Part shown: one piece after another, positions 26,850 through 36,391 of the stretch
How the letters are laid out: each line of letters starts with the position of its first letter
Position numbering within the stretch: position 1 is the stretch's first letter
Assembly: GCF_003003125.1 (NCBI RefSeq)
Contig: NZ_PVTZ01000001.1
Coordinates: forward strand, 310,001-374,000
Reading direction: 5' to 3'
Length of the DNA stretch: 64,000 bases
Origin: Laceyella sediminis
GTDB lineage: Bacteria; Bacillota; Bacilli; Thermoactinomycetales; Thermoactinomycetaceae
Translations under genes and position numbers: made by a program
Notes under the pieces: generated by a model
What the model was told of the DNA's origin: nothing
Database searches by the model: none
Seen by the model: only the letters and a program-made list of their open reading frames with translations

Positions 26850-27155
26850 AAAAAATCTCCCGCCACTGACCTCATTGTCAGGGACGAGAGATTGGTTTAA
26901 CGTTTCCCGTGGTACCACCCTAATTGAAAACCCCGATCTGCCGGAGTTTCCCGCTTCAAATCCTGTTATCGCCAGGATGACGTCTAAGTCTACTAACCGC
27001 GGCATGCGGCGTTCGGTTAGATCCTCCAGGTGTCTTTCGCCGCTTCGTAACATAGAGAACCTTGCAGCCGATGGGTTCTCCTCTCTGGTTGCCCGTCAAA
27101 CGGTTACTTTTCCCTTCATAGGAGTCAAGTATGTAGTTGATTCATGCGGATTTGT
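26850..27155 (-). promoter_or_regulatory. T-box riboswitch leader of hisS-aspS
   Basis: The minus strand has AGGGTGGTACCACGG (26908-26921 core) and a terminator hairpin near 26854-26893 (AATCTC...GAGATT with nested CTGAC/GTCAG). The 3' side of stem I reads GCGAAA-GAC-ACC (27030-27034 is GACAC). GAC is the Asp codon; reading one register later gives CAC, the His codon. Because the operon encodes both HisRS and AspRS, this overlap could let either uncharged tRNA be sensed. The T-box itself is certain; dual sensing is inference. Confidence 0.93.
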
Positions 27156-27161
27156 TAACTC

Positions 27162-27190
27162 ATTTTAAACAGGTGTTATCGGTTTGTCAA
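27162..27190 (-). promoter_or_regulatory. SigA promoter of hisS-aspS
   Basis: On the minus strand a perfect TTGACA (27185-27190), a 17-bp spacer, and TAAAAT (27162-27167); the start is expected near 27155, at the 5' end of the T-box leader. Confidence 0.82.
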
Positions 27191-27321
27191 GAAATGAAAA
27201 AAAGTTTTTTTGCACTGCTAGCCACCCTTCACCATGACGTAGTAGGGATCACGGCTTTCACAGCAGGGGATGTGGTATAGTATGGGAAGAACCAATGTTG
27301 AAATGAGGAGTGACCAAACGG

Positions 27322-27696
27322 ATGAAACTGTTCATCATGCTCGGTAGCATCAACATGGCGCTCGCCGTGGCCATTGGAGCATTCGGCGCCCATGGGTTGG
27401 CTGGCAAAGTGACTGAAAAAATGCTGCAAAACTGGAATACGGGAGCCCATTACCACATCATTCACGCCTTAGCCCTCTTGGCAATTGGCCTGTTGATGTC
27501 CAAAACAAACGGATCCTCTTCCCTGCTGAATATCGGCGGATGGTTGATTGTCGCCGGGATTCTGTTCTTTTCTGGGAGCTTGTACGCAATGGTGCTCACT
27601 GGAGTCAAAACGTGGGGAGCCATCACCCCGATTGGCGGTGTAGCGTTTATCGCCGGCTGGATTCTGGTCGCCGTCACTGCAGCCAAACACCTGTGA
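27322..27696 (+). CDS. DUF423 small membrane protein (YwdK-like)
   Basis: 124 residues with four hydrophobic helices and the DUF423 signature near the N-terminus: IMLGSINMALAVAIGAFGAHGL, read around GAFGAHGL, plus NWNTGAHYHIIHALALL. Its function is unknown; the protein is integral to the cytoplasmic membrane. I chose ATG at 27322 (MKLFIML), which has GAGGAG about eleven bases upstream; a GTG at 27310 lacks a ribosome binding site. It is monocistronic between two minus-strand units. Confidence 0.85.
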   Translation: MKLFIMLGSINMALAVAIGAFGAHGLAGKVTEKMLQNWNTGAHYHIIHALALLAIGLLMSKTNGSSSLLNIGGWLIVAGILFFSGSLYAMVLTGVKTWGAITPIGGVAFIAGWILVAVTAAKHL

Positions 27697-27739
27697 TTCA
27701 CGCTTCATGAAGCCGGTTGATCGGTCTTAGGCCATCCCT

Positions 27740-27904
27740 TCACCTTAACGCCTGCAATGTGCTTGCCTGCTTTTCATTCATTTGCGTGTGCCTGTCGCCG
27801 CCCACAGTGCGGAAGTCTGTAAGCGGCATCGGTTGCAACCGATCGGCCCAGCCTTGAAGCACCATGTGCGATTGCATATCAATCTCGCGGGGGGAACGCC
27901 GCAT
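27740..27904 (-). CDS. Possible small protein downstream of tkt
   Basis: 54 residues starting MRRSPREIDMQSH with a good GAGGTG ribosome binding site at the right distance. It is hydrophilic with no recognisable domain. It lies beyond the tkt terminator and has no visible promoter, so it may be spurious. The support is the ribosome binding site and the absence of any competing gene. Confidence 0.4.
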   Translation of the reverse strand: MRRSPREIDMQSHMVLQGWADRLQPMPLTDFRTVGGDRHTQMNEKQASTLQALR

Positions 27905-27963
27905 CTCGTTCACCTCTTCCATTTCATTTATCGATCTTAGTGTTGCCCCCGCAAAGACAAATC

Positions 27964-27993
27964 AAACGGCCGCTGTTCTTACAGCGGCCGTTT
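27964..27993 (-). terminator. Terminator of tkt
   Basis: AAACGGCCGCTG and CAGCGGCCGTTT: a 12-bp perfect stem with a 6-nt loop just after the tkt stop. Confidence 0.85.
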
Positions 27994-28010
27994 AACTTTC
28001 TATCCCGTTA

Positions 28011-30014
28011 TTATTTTTTGCAAATGGCTTCCATTTTCGCTACCACATTCTCCACACTGAAACCGTACTCTTTCATGAGCAAATCGCCCGGTGCAGAAGC
28101 CCCAAACTGTTCGATTCCAATCACGGCACCTTGTTCGCCAACATAGCGATCCCAACCCATCGGATGAGCCGCTTCCACAGCCAAGCGCGCACGAACGGCT
28201 TTAGGCAGAATCGCTTCGCGTTCGCTTTCTGGGAGCGCGTCGAAGTTCTCACGGCACGGCATGCTGACCACGCGCACGTGCAAACCTTTTTCTTTCAGTT
28301 TCGCTTGCGCATCCACAGCCAAGCTCACCTCAGAGCCCGTCGCGATGATGATGCCATCCAAGTGGTCACCATCCGCCTCGGATACAATGTACGCACCCTT
28401 AGCGATGATTTCTTGGTCTTTGTCCACAGTGCCCGGCAGGATGGGCAGATTTTGCCGGGACAGGATCAGCGCGACCGGATATTCATTTTGGTTGAGCGCA
28501 TACTGCCAAGCGGCTACCGTTTCGTTGGCATCCGCGGGGCGTATCACCTTTAAGCCCGGAATCAGGCGCAGAGACGGCACATGTTCCACCGGTTCATGAG
28601 TTGGCCCATCTTCGCCGACTGCAATGCTGTCATGCGTCAACACATAGACAACGGGTAGCTTGGACAGTGCAGACAGGCGAACAGACGGGCGCAAGTAATC
28701 AGAAAACACCAAGAACGTACCGCCATAAACCCGCACGCCCCCGTGGAGCATCATTCCATTCATCGCCGCCGCCATAGCGTGTTCGCGCACACCAAACCAA
28801 ATGTTGCGGCCGCTGTAATCTTCGGCATGGAAAATACCCTCGCTCTTCATCATGGTGTTGTTGGAAGAAGCCAAGTCGGCCGATCCACCGATCAACGACG
28901 GCACGCCTTTGGCCAAAGCTTGAAGCGCTGCACCAGAAGCTGCGCGAGTTGCAATCGCCTTATCGCCTACTTGGAATTTGGGCAGTTCAGCGTCCCATCC
29001 TTCCGGCAGCTCCCCATTCATCGCTTGACGCAAGGCACGTGCCAATTCAGGATACTTTGTCTCATATTGCTTCATCAGGTCATTCCAAGCCGCTTCTTTT
29101 TCCGCAAGGCGGGATTGGATCGCTTCAAAATGCGCTCTCACTTCCGCCGGAACCGTAAACGGCTCTTCATAAGCCCAGTTGTAAGACTTCCGAACTTCCG
29201 CTACTTCTTCCTGGCCCAAGGGTTTTCCATGTGCTTCGGAAGTACCAGCGCGATTGGGGCTTCCGTACCCGATCACCGTACGCACTTCAATCAATGTGGG
29301 ACGGCTGGTTTCTTGTTGCGCTTCAACAATTGCGCGGCCAATCGCTTCCACATCATTGCCATCTTCGACGCGCAATACTTGCCACCCGTATGACTCAAAC
29401 CGTTTTTGCACACTTTCGGTGAACGAATGCGCCAGTTCCCCGTCCAAGGAAATGTCATTGGAATCGTACAGGGCGATCAGCTTGCCCAGCTTGAGATGAC
29501 CAGCCAGCGATGCAGCTTCTGCAGCCACCCCTTCCATCAGGTCACCATCGCCACACAACACATAGGTGAAATGGTCGATGATGTCCAACCCATCCCGGTT
29601 GAAGGTAGCAGCGAGATGTGCTTCGGCCATGGCCATACCGACACCGTTAGCGATACCTTGTCCCAGCGGGCCAGTCGTCGCTTCCACCCCCGGGGTATGC
29701 TTCACTTCCGGATGCCCCGGCGTCAAGCTTCCCCATTGCCGGAACTGCTTCAACTCTTCCAGCGGCAATCCATATCCAAACAAATGCAACATGCTATATA
29801 AAAGGGCTGATCCATGCCCTGCCGAGAGAACAAAGCGGTCACGGTTTATCCATTCCGGATTGGCCGGATTATGGTTCATATGATGTGCCCACAAAGTGTA
29901 AGCCATGGGAGCCGCACCCATTGGCAACCCCGGATGCCCTGAATTCGCAGCTTCAATTTGATCGATGGACAACATCCGGATGGTATTGATCGCTTGTTGT
30001 TCTACTTTTGTCAC
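28011..30014 (-). CDS. tkt: Transketolase
   Basis: 667 residues. It is the TPP-dependent enzyme that moves two-carbon units in the non-oxidative pentose phosphate pathway. Visible motifs are [17 protein letters not shown] near the N-terminus, the TPP-binding [19 protein letters not shown], the transketolase motif in the middle domain ([17 protein letters not shown]), and a C-terminal domain ([13 protein letters not shown]). Full length. It starts ATG behind AAGGGGG. It sits between dtd and hisS, so it interrupts the relA-dtd-hisS linkage seen in Bacillus. It has its own terminator. Confidence 0.96.
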   Translation of the reverse strand: MTKVEQQAINTIRMLSIDQIEAANSGHPGLPMGAAPMAYTLWAHHMNHNPANPEWINRDRFVLSAGHGSALLYSMLHLFGYGLPLEELKQFRQWGSLTPGHPEVKHTPGVEATTGPLGQGIANGVGMAMAEAHLAATFNRDGLDIIDHFTYVLCGDGDLMEGVAAEAASLAGHLKLGKLIALYDSNDISLDGELAHSFTESVQKRFESYGWQVLRVEDGNDVEAIGRAIVEAQQETSRPTLIEVRTVIGYGSPNRAGTSEAHGKPLGQEEVAEVRKSYNWAYEEPFTVPAEVRAHFEAIQSRLAEKEAAWNDLMKQYETKYPELARALRQAMNGELPEGWDAELPKFQVGDKAIATRAASGAALQALAKGVPSLIGGSADLASSNNTMMKSEGIFHAEDYSGRNIWFGVREHAMAAAMNGMMLHGGVRVYGGTFLVFSDYLRPSVRLSALSKLPVVYVLTHDSIAVGEDGPTHEPVEHVPSLRLIPGLKVIRPADANETVAAWQYALNQNEYPVALILSRQNLPILPGTVDKDQEIIAKGAYIVSEADGDHLDGIIIATGSEVSLAVDAQAKLKEKGLHVRVVSMPCRENFDALPESEREAILPKAVRARLAVEAAHPMGWDRYVGEQGAVIGIEQFGASAPGDLLMKEYGFSVENVVAKMEAICKK

Positions 30015-30085
30015 TATGTATCCCCCTTAACTATACTCACATCAACATGTTCTTGGTTATTATAGCACAACCCACTTTAACCCAC

Positions 30086-30529
30086 TCACGCTTTACTCTC
30101 TAAAATAAGTGTGACTGGGCCGTCATTAACCAATGAAACCTGCATCATCGCCCCAAACACGCCCGTTTCCACGGTGACGCCGTATTGGGCTAGGCATGCG
30201 TTGAACTGTTCATACAACGGTCGGGCGAGTTCCGGTTTCGCCGCGTTCATGAAATTGGGGCGCCGTCCTTTGCGGCAGTCCCCGTATAAAGTGAATTGGG
30301 AAACGGACAGGACGCTCCCGCCCACATCTAACAGAGAGCGGTTCATCTTGCCCGTCTCATCTTCAAAAATGCGCAGATGAACTACTTTTTCCGCTAAATA
30401 GCGCACATCTTCTTCAGTGTCCCCTTCAGCCACGCCGACGAGCAACATCACGCCTGGCCCAATTGCTCCCGTCGTCTGGCCCTCCACGGTGACACTGGCT
30501 TCCCGCACGCGCTGCAACACGATTTTCAT
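30086..30529 (-). CDS. dtd: D-aminoacyl-tRNA deacylase
   Basis: 147 residues. It hydrolyses D-amino acids (and Gly) from mischarged tRNA. The two active-site motifs are present: [17 protein letters not shown] and, near the C-terminus, [13 protein letters not shown] (the GP-cis-Pro motif). The start [15 protein letters not shown] is the family norm. It begins 12 bp after relA, the conserved order. Cytoplasmic. Confidence 0.95.
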   Translation of the reverse strand: MKIVLQRVREASVTVEGQTTGAIGPGVMLLVGVAEGDTEEDVRYLAEKVVHLRIFEDETGKMNRSLLDVGGSVLSVSQFTLYGDCRKGRRPNFMNAAKPELARPLYEQFNACLAQYGVTVETGVFGAMMQVSLVNDGPVTLILESKA

Positions 30530-30541
30530 CCGGTGGCCCCC

Positions 30542-32707
30542 TTACTGAATGATTCTTCTCACGCTGTAAATGTCACGAACGCGCTTAACCCGTTCCACCA
30601 CTGACTTGAGGTGGTTGATATTTTGAATGCTGATGCGGACATGAATCGAAGCGATGCCCCTGCGGTCACCGCGAGCACTGATGGCCGCCAATTCCGTCTT
30701 GGAATCAGTCAGTGCCTGCAATACCTCATTTAACAATCCCTGGCGGTCAAACCCAGACACTTCGATGTCCACCTGATAATAATGTTTGGTTGCATGGCTG
30801 TCCCACTCGACATCGATGCGGCGCTCATCCGGAACGGTGCTGAGATTGGGGCAATCAATCCGATGGACCGTTACGCCCCGCCCATGCGTCACATAGCCAG
30901 CAATCTCGTCCCCCGGCACAGGATTGCAACAACGTGACAAACGGATCAATAAGTTGTCTACGCCCTTTACGCGAACCCCTTGATCCAGCTTGTGCTTGCG
31001 AATCGGCAACGCCTTGACTTCCGGTAGGACAACGGGTTGCTGCTCTTCTTTCAACCCATCCGTTAAGCGATGAACCACCTGGGCGGTAGAAATGCCTCCG
31101 TATCCCACAGCGGCGAACAAATCTTCTTCCTCATTGAAATTAAACTTTTTGGTGACATCTTCGATCCGATCCGACGTCAACACATCGCTTACTGTGAAAT
31201 CATGTTTTTTCAACAAGGCCTCAACCATCTCCCGGCCCTTGGCCACACTCTCTTCGCGGCGCTGTTTTTTAAACCAATTGCGGATTTTGCTCCGGGCATG
31301 GGAAGATTTAACTAGGCTGAGCCAATCTTGGCTTGGCCCATAGCTGTGCTTCGACGTCAAAATCTCGACGATGTCGCCCGTTTTTAGTGGATAATCCAGA
31401 GGGACAATCTTGCCGTTCACCTTCGCCCCGATGCACATGTTACCGATATCCGTGTGAATTCGGTAAGCAAAATCCAGCGGAACCGAACCCATCGGCAATT
31501 CGATCACATCGCCTTTCGGGGTGAAGACGAAGACAGAATCAGAAAACCAATCCATCTTAAGGTTTTCTACAAATTCCTTCGCATCGGACGCTTCCTGTTG
31601 CAGCTCCATCATTTCACGGAACCATTTCAATTTCTCGTCAAATTTGGATTTCTCTACCGCCGAACCCTCTTTGTAAGCCCAGTGGGCCGCAATCCCGTAC
31701 TCAGCCGTTCGGTGCATATCCAATGTGCGGATCTGCACCTCGATCGGCTCCCCTTTCGGCCCGATGACCGTGGTGTGCAGGGATTGATACATATTCGTCT
31801 TGGGCATGGCGATATAATCCTTAAAACGGCCCGGCATCGGCTTCCACACCGTATGAATGATACCTAGGACGGCATAGCAGTCGCGGACGGTATCGACGAT
31901 GACCCGCACGGCCATCAAATCGTATATCTCATTAAACTCCTTGTTTTGCGTAACCATTTTTTTATAAATGCTATAAATATGTTTGGGTCGGCCAGAGATG
32001 TCCATCACCTTGACATCCATTTCCTCCAGGCGCGACTTCAAGGTATTGATAATTTCGTCGAGATATTTTTCCCGCTCCGCTCGCTTTTTCTTCATTAAAT
32101 GAACGATTCGGTAATACTGCTGGGGCTTCAAATAGCGGAGCGAGATGTCTTCCAGCTCCCATTTGATTTTTGAAATCCCCAAGCGGTGAGCCAACGGGGC
32201 GAATATCTCCAATGTCTCCGTTGATTTCTGCCGTTGTTTGTGTTCTGGCATGTATTTGAGTGTCCGCATGTTATGCAAGCGGTCAGCCAATTTAATCAAT
32301 ATCACGCGCACATCTTGTGCCATGGCCACAAACATTTTGCGATGGTTTTCCGCCTGATGCTCCTCGTTCGATTTGAATTTCATCCGTTTCTTCAGTTTCG
32401 TCACACCATCGACCAAATGGCGCACCGCAGACCCAAAGCGCTCTCCGATCTCTTCCAACGTCACTCCCGTGTCTTCCACCACGTCATGCAACAAAGCGGC
32501 GATCAGCGTGGGAACATCCATGCGCAGATCGGCAAGAATTTCCGCCACCGCGATAGGATGCAAAATATAAGGTTCCCCTGACTTACGGAATTGCCCTTTG
32601 TGCGCTTCATCCGCAAACTCATAAGCCCGTCTCAGCTGCACAAGGTCGTCCTCTGTCAAATAAGTGGCGGCTAAGCTTAGTAATTGTTCTACCGGCATTT
32701 CGCTCAC
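30542..32707 (-). CDS. relA: Bifunctional (p)ppGpp synthetase/hydrolase (Rel/RSH)
   Basis: 721 residues. Domains in order: HD hydrolase (HKGQFRKSGEPYILHPIAVA, LLHDVVEDTG, both complete so hydrolase activity is expected), synthetase (RPKHIYSIYKKM, DLMAVRVIVDT, the EIQIRT-like EVQIRTLDMHRTAEYGIAAHW), TGS (VFVFTPKGDVIELP), a conserved Cys/zinc-finger-like segment (RCCNPVPGDEI) and a C-terminal ACT domain. It controls the stringent response to uncharged tRNA at the ribosome. It starts with GTG at 32707 or ATG three codons later. Confidence 0.96.
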   Translation of the reverse strand: MSEMPVEQLLSLAATYLTEDDLVQLRRAYEFADEAHKGQFRKSGEPYILHPIAVAEILADLRMDVPTLIAALLHDVVEDTGVTLEEIGERFGSAVRHLVDGVTKLKKRMKFKSNEEHQAENHRKMFVAMAQDVRVILIKLADRLHNMRTLKYMPEHKQRQKSTETLEIFAPLAHRLGISKIKWELEDISLRYLKPQQYYRIVHLMKKKRAEREKYLDEIINTLKSRLEEMDVKVMDISGRPKHIYSIYKKMVTQNKEFNEIYDLMAVRVIVDTVRDCYAVLGIIHTVWKPMPGRFKDYIAMPKTNMYQSLHTTVIGPKGEPIEVQIRTLDMHRTAEYGIAAHWAYKEGSAVEKSKFDEKLKWFREMMELQQEASDAKEFVENLKMDWFSDSVFVFTPKGDVIELPMGSVPLDFAYRIHTDIGNMCIGAKVNGKIVPLDYPLKTGDIVEILTSKHSYGPSQDWLSLVKSSHARSKIRNWFKKQRREESVAKGREMVEALLKKHDFTVSDVLTSDRIEDVTKKFNFNEEEDLFAAVGYGGISTAQVVHRLTDGLKEEQQPVVLPEVKALPIRKHKLDQGVRVKGVDNLLIRLSRCCNPVPGDEIAGYVTHGRGVTVHRIDCPNLSTVPDERRIDVEWDSHATKHYYQVDIEVSGFDRQGLLNEVLQALTDSKTELAAISARGDRRGIASIHVRISIQNINHLKSVVERVKRVRDIYSVRRIIQ

Positions 32708-32831
32708 ATCCGTACCTAGAATGAAATTTTCCTATTATTATTACTCAGACCAATAGGAAAGTAAAGTGTTGGAAAAGACTGCTGTATCGGGAATTCAGAA
32801 AACAATGCCCCCACCCGCGGTGCACAAAAAA

Positions 32832-32855
32832 CCGGTCGGCGCTGACACCGACCGG
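32832..32855 (-). terminator. Terminator of the small membrane protein gene
   Basis: CCGGTCGG and CCGACCGG form an 8-bp stem with an 8-nt loop, followed by TTTTTTG on the minus strand. Confidence 0.85.
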
Positions 32856-32867
32856 CAAACGTGGCGG

Positions 32868-33224
32868 CTATTCACTTTGCTTGGCTTTCTTGAACCCGTC
32901 TGTCTGTTTGCGGATATACAAATAGATAATGGACAGGATCACCGCCGCCACCGTCAACATCCCATAAGTCAACCGTTCTTCTTCTTCAGCCCGCAGGAAC
33001 AAAATGGGCCCGACAACCACGGCCCCATAGGCGGTAAACTCAAAGGACGCAAGTAACATTTTCCACACTTTTTGCAAGTAATCGCGTAGATTGAGCTCTC
33101 TCGATTGGAACATTTCTTTAAACAGAATCACTACCAAGCCAATCATCCAGATTACAATCGAAACCAAAAAAACACGGGCGAATCCTGAAATAAATGCGGA
33201 AAATCCCTCTTGCAACGCTTCCAC
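32868..33224 (-). CDS. Hypothetical membrane protein with three helices
   Basis: 118 residues with three predicted membrane helices: VFLVSIVIWMIGLVVILF, FTAYGAVVVGPILFL and LTVAAVILSIIYLYI, followed by a basic tail (RKQTDGFKKAKQSE). Charged loops flank helix 1. There is no recognised family. It has its own terminator, and is separated from relA by about 160 bp with no obvious link. Confidence 0.7.
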   Translation of the reverse strand: MEALQEGFSAFISGFARVFLVSIVIWMIGLVVILFKEMFQSRELNLRDYLQKVWKMLLASFEFTAYGAVVVGPILFLRAEEEERLTYGMLTVAAVILSIIYLYIRKQTDGFKKAKQSE

Positions 33225-33403
33225 TTTCCATACTCTCCTTAACAGATGTTTTTCAGATGATCATACCCATTCCATCATAAGACAAACCTTTTCCTGCTGG
33301 CAATTTACAATAATTATACAGTTGGCTGACACGCATATTCGATTAGGCGCGGTGATAGGTTAACCATTGTCAACACCACACCCGCTTCAGGAGGTGACTT
33401 TCA

Positions 33404-33559
33404 ATGCACAACCCCCGCCAAGAGACGGAACTCCATTTCTCCCCCCAGCCAGGGGAATCCTCCTTTTCGGTGGACTCCAGTCTGGATGAGGGCATCCGCC
33501 ACGTGCAAAACGCCATTCAACAAATGTATAGCCAAGCAGGAAATCATGATAATGAGTAA
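33404..33559 (+). CDS. 51-residue hypothetical protein
   Basis: An ATG at 33404 is preceded by AGGAGGTGACTTTCA and opens a 51-codon frame beginning MHNPRQETELHFSPQ and ending SQAGNHDNE. It is polar, with a predicted helix in the second half (GIRHVQNAIQQMYSQ). A 14-bp terminator stem follows 7 bp after the stop. The near-perfect ribosome binding site and terminator argue for a real gene, and the size and composition are similar to small sporulation proteins (inference). Confidence 0.65.
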   Translation: MHNPRQETELHFSPQPGESSFSVDSSLDEGIRHVQNAIQQMYSQAGNHDNE

Positions 33560-33565
33560 GAATTT

Positions 33566-33598
33566 AATTAAGTCCCATGGTTAACATGGGACTTAATT
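33566..33598 (+). terminator. Terminator of the 51-codon gene
   Basis: AATTAAGTCCCATG and CATGGGACTTAATT: a 14-bp perfect stem with a 5-nt loop. Confidence 0.85.
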
Positions 33599-33926
33599 CG
33601 CTCTAATGAAATAGAAATACCATTGCGCAAATGTAAAAAATATCATATGATGATATACGAAATTTATCAAACATTGACGCAACATTCTATTTGCACTTGA
33701 AAATATGAAAAGACCCCGTTGAGGTTTTATAACTGCGCACGTTTTGATCAATGATGCTCTGACAAACCAATCATCGGTAAAATGGGCGTTTTTGGAAAAT
33801 GAATGAATTGCTTCCTTTTAAGTTTCAAATGATGTTCTAGAACTTACATAAATGATTTAGAGAACTTGATCCGCATTCATTTGATTAAATTTTTAGTCTA
33901 TTCCACTTGGGAATGGGGGACCCATC
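33599..33926. other. AT-rich non-coding region upstream of the globin gene
   Basis: No ORF supported. It contains ATATCAT-ATG-ATGATAT (33640-33656), a 7-3-7 palindrome that could be an operator. It probably carries the promoter of the globin gene, but I could not pick a convincing -35/-10 pair. Confidence 0.35.
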
Positions 33927-34301
33927 ATGCTGAGAAGCACGCGAAGCACCTTGTACGAGAGACTGGGTGGGGAAGAATTGATCACCATCGTGATCAATGA
34001 ATTTTATGATCGCATGCTTGAAGACGACCGTGTCAACCATCACTTCATCGGCGTGAACATGGATGTGCTAAAGCGCCGCCAAGTCACCTATTTCATGAGT
34101 TACGCGTTGGGCGGGCCAATGCACTATGAAGGAAATACCTTGCGCAAAGCACATAGCGGTTTGAACATCACGTCGGAGGAGTATGAAATCGCCATTAAAC
34201 ACCTCAACAGCGCATTGCGGAAAAACCAAATCGCGTTGGAAGACATTGCGCGGATTGAAGCCTTCTTGCGTAGCGTTAAGCCGCACATCATCAATAAGTG
34301 A
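33927..34301 (+). CDS. Truncated haemoglobin (group I-like)
   Basis: 124 residues, a 2-on-2 globin. It shows TLYERLGGEELITIVINEFYDRML in its N-terminal part (read around YERLGGEE and FYDRML), the proximal haem-ligand His in LRKAHSGLNI, and the C-terminal IARIEAFLRSVKPHI helix. Family members bind O2 or NO and often detoxify NO. Start ATG behind GGGGGA. It is probably monocistronic; I saw no NsrR or Fnr site I could support. Confidence 0.9.
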   Translation: MLRSTRSTLYERLGGEELITIVINEFYDRMLEDDRVNHHFIGVNMDVLKRRQVTYFMSYALGGPMHYEGNTLRKAHSGLNITSEEYEIAIKHLNSALRKNQIALEDIARIEAFLRSVKPHIINK

Positions 34302-34562
34302 GAGGACCCGTTTTCCCCGGCGGACATCTCACACCGCTTGCGCCGACAAACGGATCTGTATCGTCTGCGCACCCTGTTTTCGCTCATGCACGAAGGCACC
34401 CCTCCGCCAAGTGCAGGTCCAAGTCCTGCCCACTCTTGGGGAGCCGCTTCCTCCTTCTCGTTGATCCAGCTTCAAACTTTTTTACAATGGATTCGCAAAA
34501 ATAAAACATTTGAAGTTTACAATCTCTTTAGACTTATGCTCCGCTTCTGGACATGCGTAAAA
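34302..34562. other. Intergenic region, nothing identified
   Basis: About 260 bp between convergent globin and greA genes. Overlapping short frames look like noise, and I see no RNA family. Confidence 0.35.
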
Positions 34563-34586
34563 AAACCCCCGCGCTAACGGGGGTTT
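34563..34586. terminator. Terminator of greA
   Basis: AAACCCCCG and CGGGGGTTT form a 9-bp stem with a 6-nt loop and T's in the minus direction. Confidence 0.85.
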
Positions 34587-34589
34587 ACT

Positions 34590-35069
34590 TTACTCGATCT
34601 CGATGATTTTAAATTGAATCGTCCCACCCGGAGTGGATACGTTGATCACTTCGCCCACTTTTTTGCCGATCAGTTCTGCGCCGATCGGAGATTCATTGGA
34701 AATCTTAAATGAAGAGGGATCCGATTCCGCACTGCCCACGATAGTATACGTTTCCTTGTCCCCATCCGGAATTTCCTCAATCGTCACTTTGGAACCGACA
34801 CTCACCACTCCCGTGTTTTGATTGGAAGCGATGATTTTCGCATTGCGAATCATGTTCTCTAATGTAATGATCCGTGATTCGATAAAGGCTTGCTCTTCCT
34901 TCGCCGCATCGTATTCCGAATTCTCGCTGAGGTCTCCCTGCGCGATCGCTTCTTTCAAGCGTTCAGCTACTTCGTGGCGCTTCTGCGTTTTTAGGAGTTC
35001 TAGTTCTTGTTTTACTTTTTCTAGGCCTTCTTCAGTTAATAAAACTTCTTTTTTATTTTGAGACATCAA
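34590..35069 (-). CDS. greA: Transcription elongation factor GreA
   Basis: 159 residues. GreA rescues backtracked RNA polymerase by inserting its coiled-coil tip into the secondary channel. The N-terminal coiled coil carries [19 protein letters not shown] with the conserved acidic tip residues. The C-terminal FKBP-like domain has [18 protein letters not shown]. Its start is ATG (MMSQNKKEV or the second Met); ribosome binding site AGGAGGAAACG. About 240 bp upstream to the next gene contain its promoter. Confidence 0.96.
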   Translation of the reverse strand: MMSQNKKEVLLTEEGLEKVKQELELLKTQKRHEVAERLKEAIAQGDLSENSEYDAAKEEQAFIESRIITLENMIRNAKIIASNQNTGVVSVGSKVTIEEIPDGDKETYTIVGSAESDPSSFKISNESPIGAELIGKKVGEVINVSTPGGTIQFKIIEIE

Positions 35070-35309
35070 ACGTTTCCTCCTTAATCACATAAGCTTGCAA
35101 ATGTGATAGATCCCCGTCAAATGCATATGCCAAACCAGCCAGTATTATGCATACTTCCTAGTCACTTTACGCAGATCAAAAGATTCATTGGTAACGATTT
35201 CACATCCATTTAGTGATGTTGCATCAGCAATCCTCACTAAAAAGCCAAGCTGGACAATATATTAGCACATTTATATCAATACTCCAAGTGATCACTTAAA
35301 GTTTTTTGG

Positions 35310-36263
35310 TCAACAGACAACGTTGGGCGGAGTCTCTCCTTGGAAATAGGCGATCAAATGGTTCACCGCCATATCAGCCATCGCTAAGCGGGTTTCCTCT
35401 GTGGCACTACCCAGATGGGGAGCCAGCACCACTTGTTCCAATTGCCGCAATTCCATAGGCACATAAGGCTCATCTTCATATACATCCAGCGCGGCTCCAG
35501 CGATGCGCCCAGCCTTTAATGCCTTGATCAGGGCGGTCTCATCCACAATCGGGCCGCGGGCCGTGTTGACCAAAAACGCCGTGGGCTTCATCCGTTCCAA
35601 TTCGGCCGCACCGATCAGATGATGGGTCTCGGGCGTGTAAGGACAATGGATGGAAACATAATCAGCCTCGCTCAAACACTGCTCCAAATCGACATATTGA
35701 GCCCCTAGCTCCTTTTCTCGTTCTTCTGGCAAGCGGCGTCTCGAATGATAAATGACTGGCATCCGAAAACCTTTGGCCCTCTGTGCCACCGCTTGCCCGA
35801 TGCGCCCCATGCCTATGATGCCTAGGCATTTGCCGGACACTTCCCTTCCCAACATGAACAAAGGCTCCCAACCGGCCCATTTCCCTTCGCGCACCAATCG
35901 GTCGCCTTCACTCACCCTCCGCGAAACATCCAAAAGCAACGCCCATGTCAAATCAGCCGTGGCTTCCGTCAACACCCCGGGCGTGTTGGTCACGATAATC
36001 TGTTGTTCGCGGGCGCAAGCGATGTCGATATGATTGAATCCCACTCCGTAATTGCTGATCATCCGCAAACCAGGGCAAGCGCGAAGCAGAGCCTTGTCGA
36101 TGGTGTCAGTCACGTTGCAGAGCAAGGCCTCGCTCGTTTGCAAATGATGGATCAGCTCCACAGCCGTCCATCCCGGCGGCAACAGCACCACTTCAGCATG
36201 CTTAGCCAACCGGGCCAACGGTTCTTTCCCTATGTCTTTGGTCACTACGACTCGCGGTCTCAA
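35310..36263 (-). CDS. D-isomer specific 2-hydroxyacid dehydrogenase
   Basis: About 317 residues, NAD(P)-dependent. The Rossmann motif is LGIIGMGRIGQAVAQRA. Catalytic residues of the family are visible: Arg in NTARGPIVDE, Glu in YEDEP, and the acid-base His in LAPHLGSAT. The sequence fits glyoxylate/hydroxypyruvate or 2-ketogluconate reductases, but the substrate cannot be assigned. I prefer the TTG at 36263 (LRPRVVVTKDIG) nine bases after GAGGAGG over the ATG 13 codons upstream. A Fur-box-like palindrome lies about 115 bp upstream. Confidence 0.9.
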   Translation of the reverse strand: MRPRVVVTKDIGKEPLARLAKHAEVVLLPPGWTAVELIHHLQTSEALLCNVTDTIDKALLRACPGLRMISNYGVGFNHIDIACAREQQIIVTNTPGVLTEATADLTWALLLDVSRRVSEGDRLVREGKWAGWEPLFMLGREVSGKCLGIIGMGRIGQAVAQRAKGFRMPVIYHSRRRLPEEREKELGAQYVDLEQCLSEADYVSIHCPYTPETHHLIGAAELERMKPTAFLVNTARGPIVDETALIKALKAGRIAGAALDVYEDEPYVPMELRQLEQVVLAPHLGSATEETRLAMADMAVNHLIAYFQGETPPNVVC

Positions 36264-36376
36264 TCCTTCGTTCCTCCTCGACCTCACCTGTTCAACATCC
36301 AAGAACTATTTTGGCAATTATTATAATATTCCACAAAATGACCTATATATCCTGCTAAAAAACCTATATAATCATC

Positions 36377-36391
36377 AAATGATAATCATTT
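36377..36391. promoter_or_regulatory. Fur-box-like palindrome
   Basis: AAATGAT-A-ATCATTT is a perfect 7-1-7 inverted repeat containing the TGATAATCA core of Fur boxes (reference GATAATGATAATCATTATC). It lies in the 430-bp gap between two divergent dehydrogenase genes. A single site, matched only by eye. Confidence 0.35.

Noticed and set aside
33685-33735. Terminator-like hairpin in the AT-rich gap (AAAAGACCCCGTTGAGGTTTTA)
   Set aside because: The arms pair poorly (four to five bases) and no gene ends nearby.
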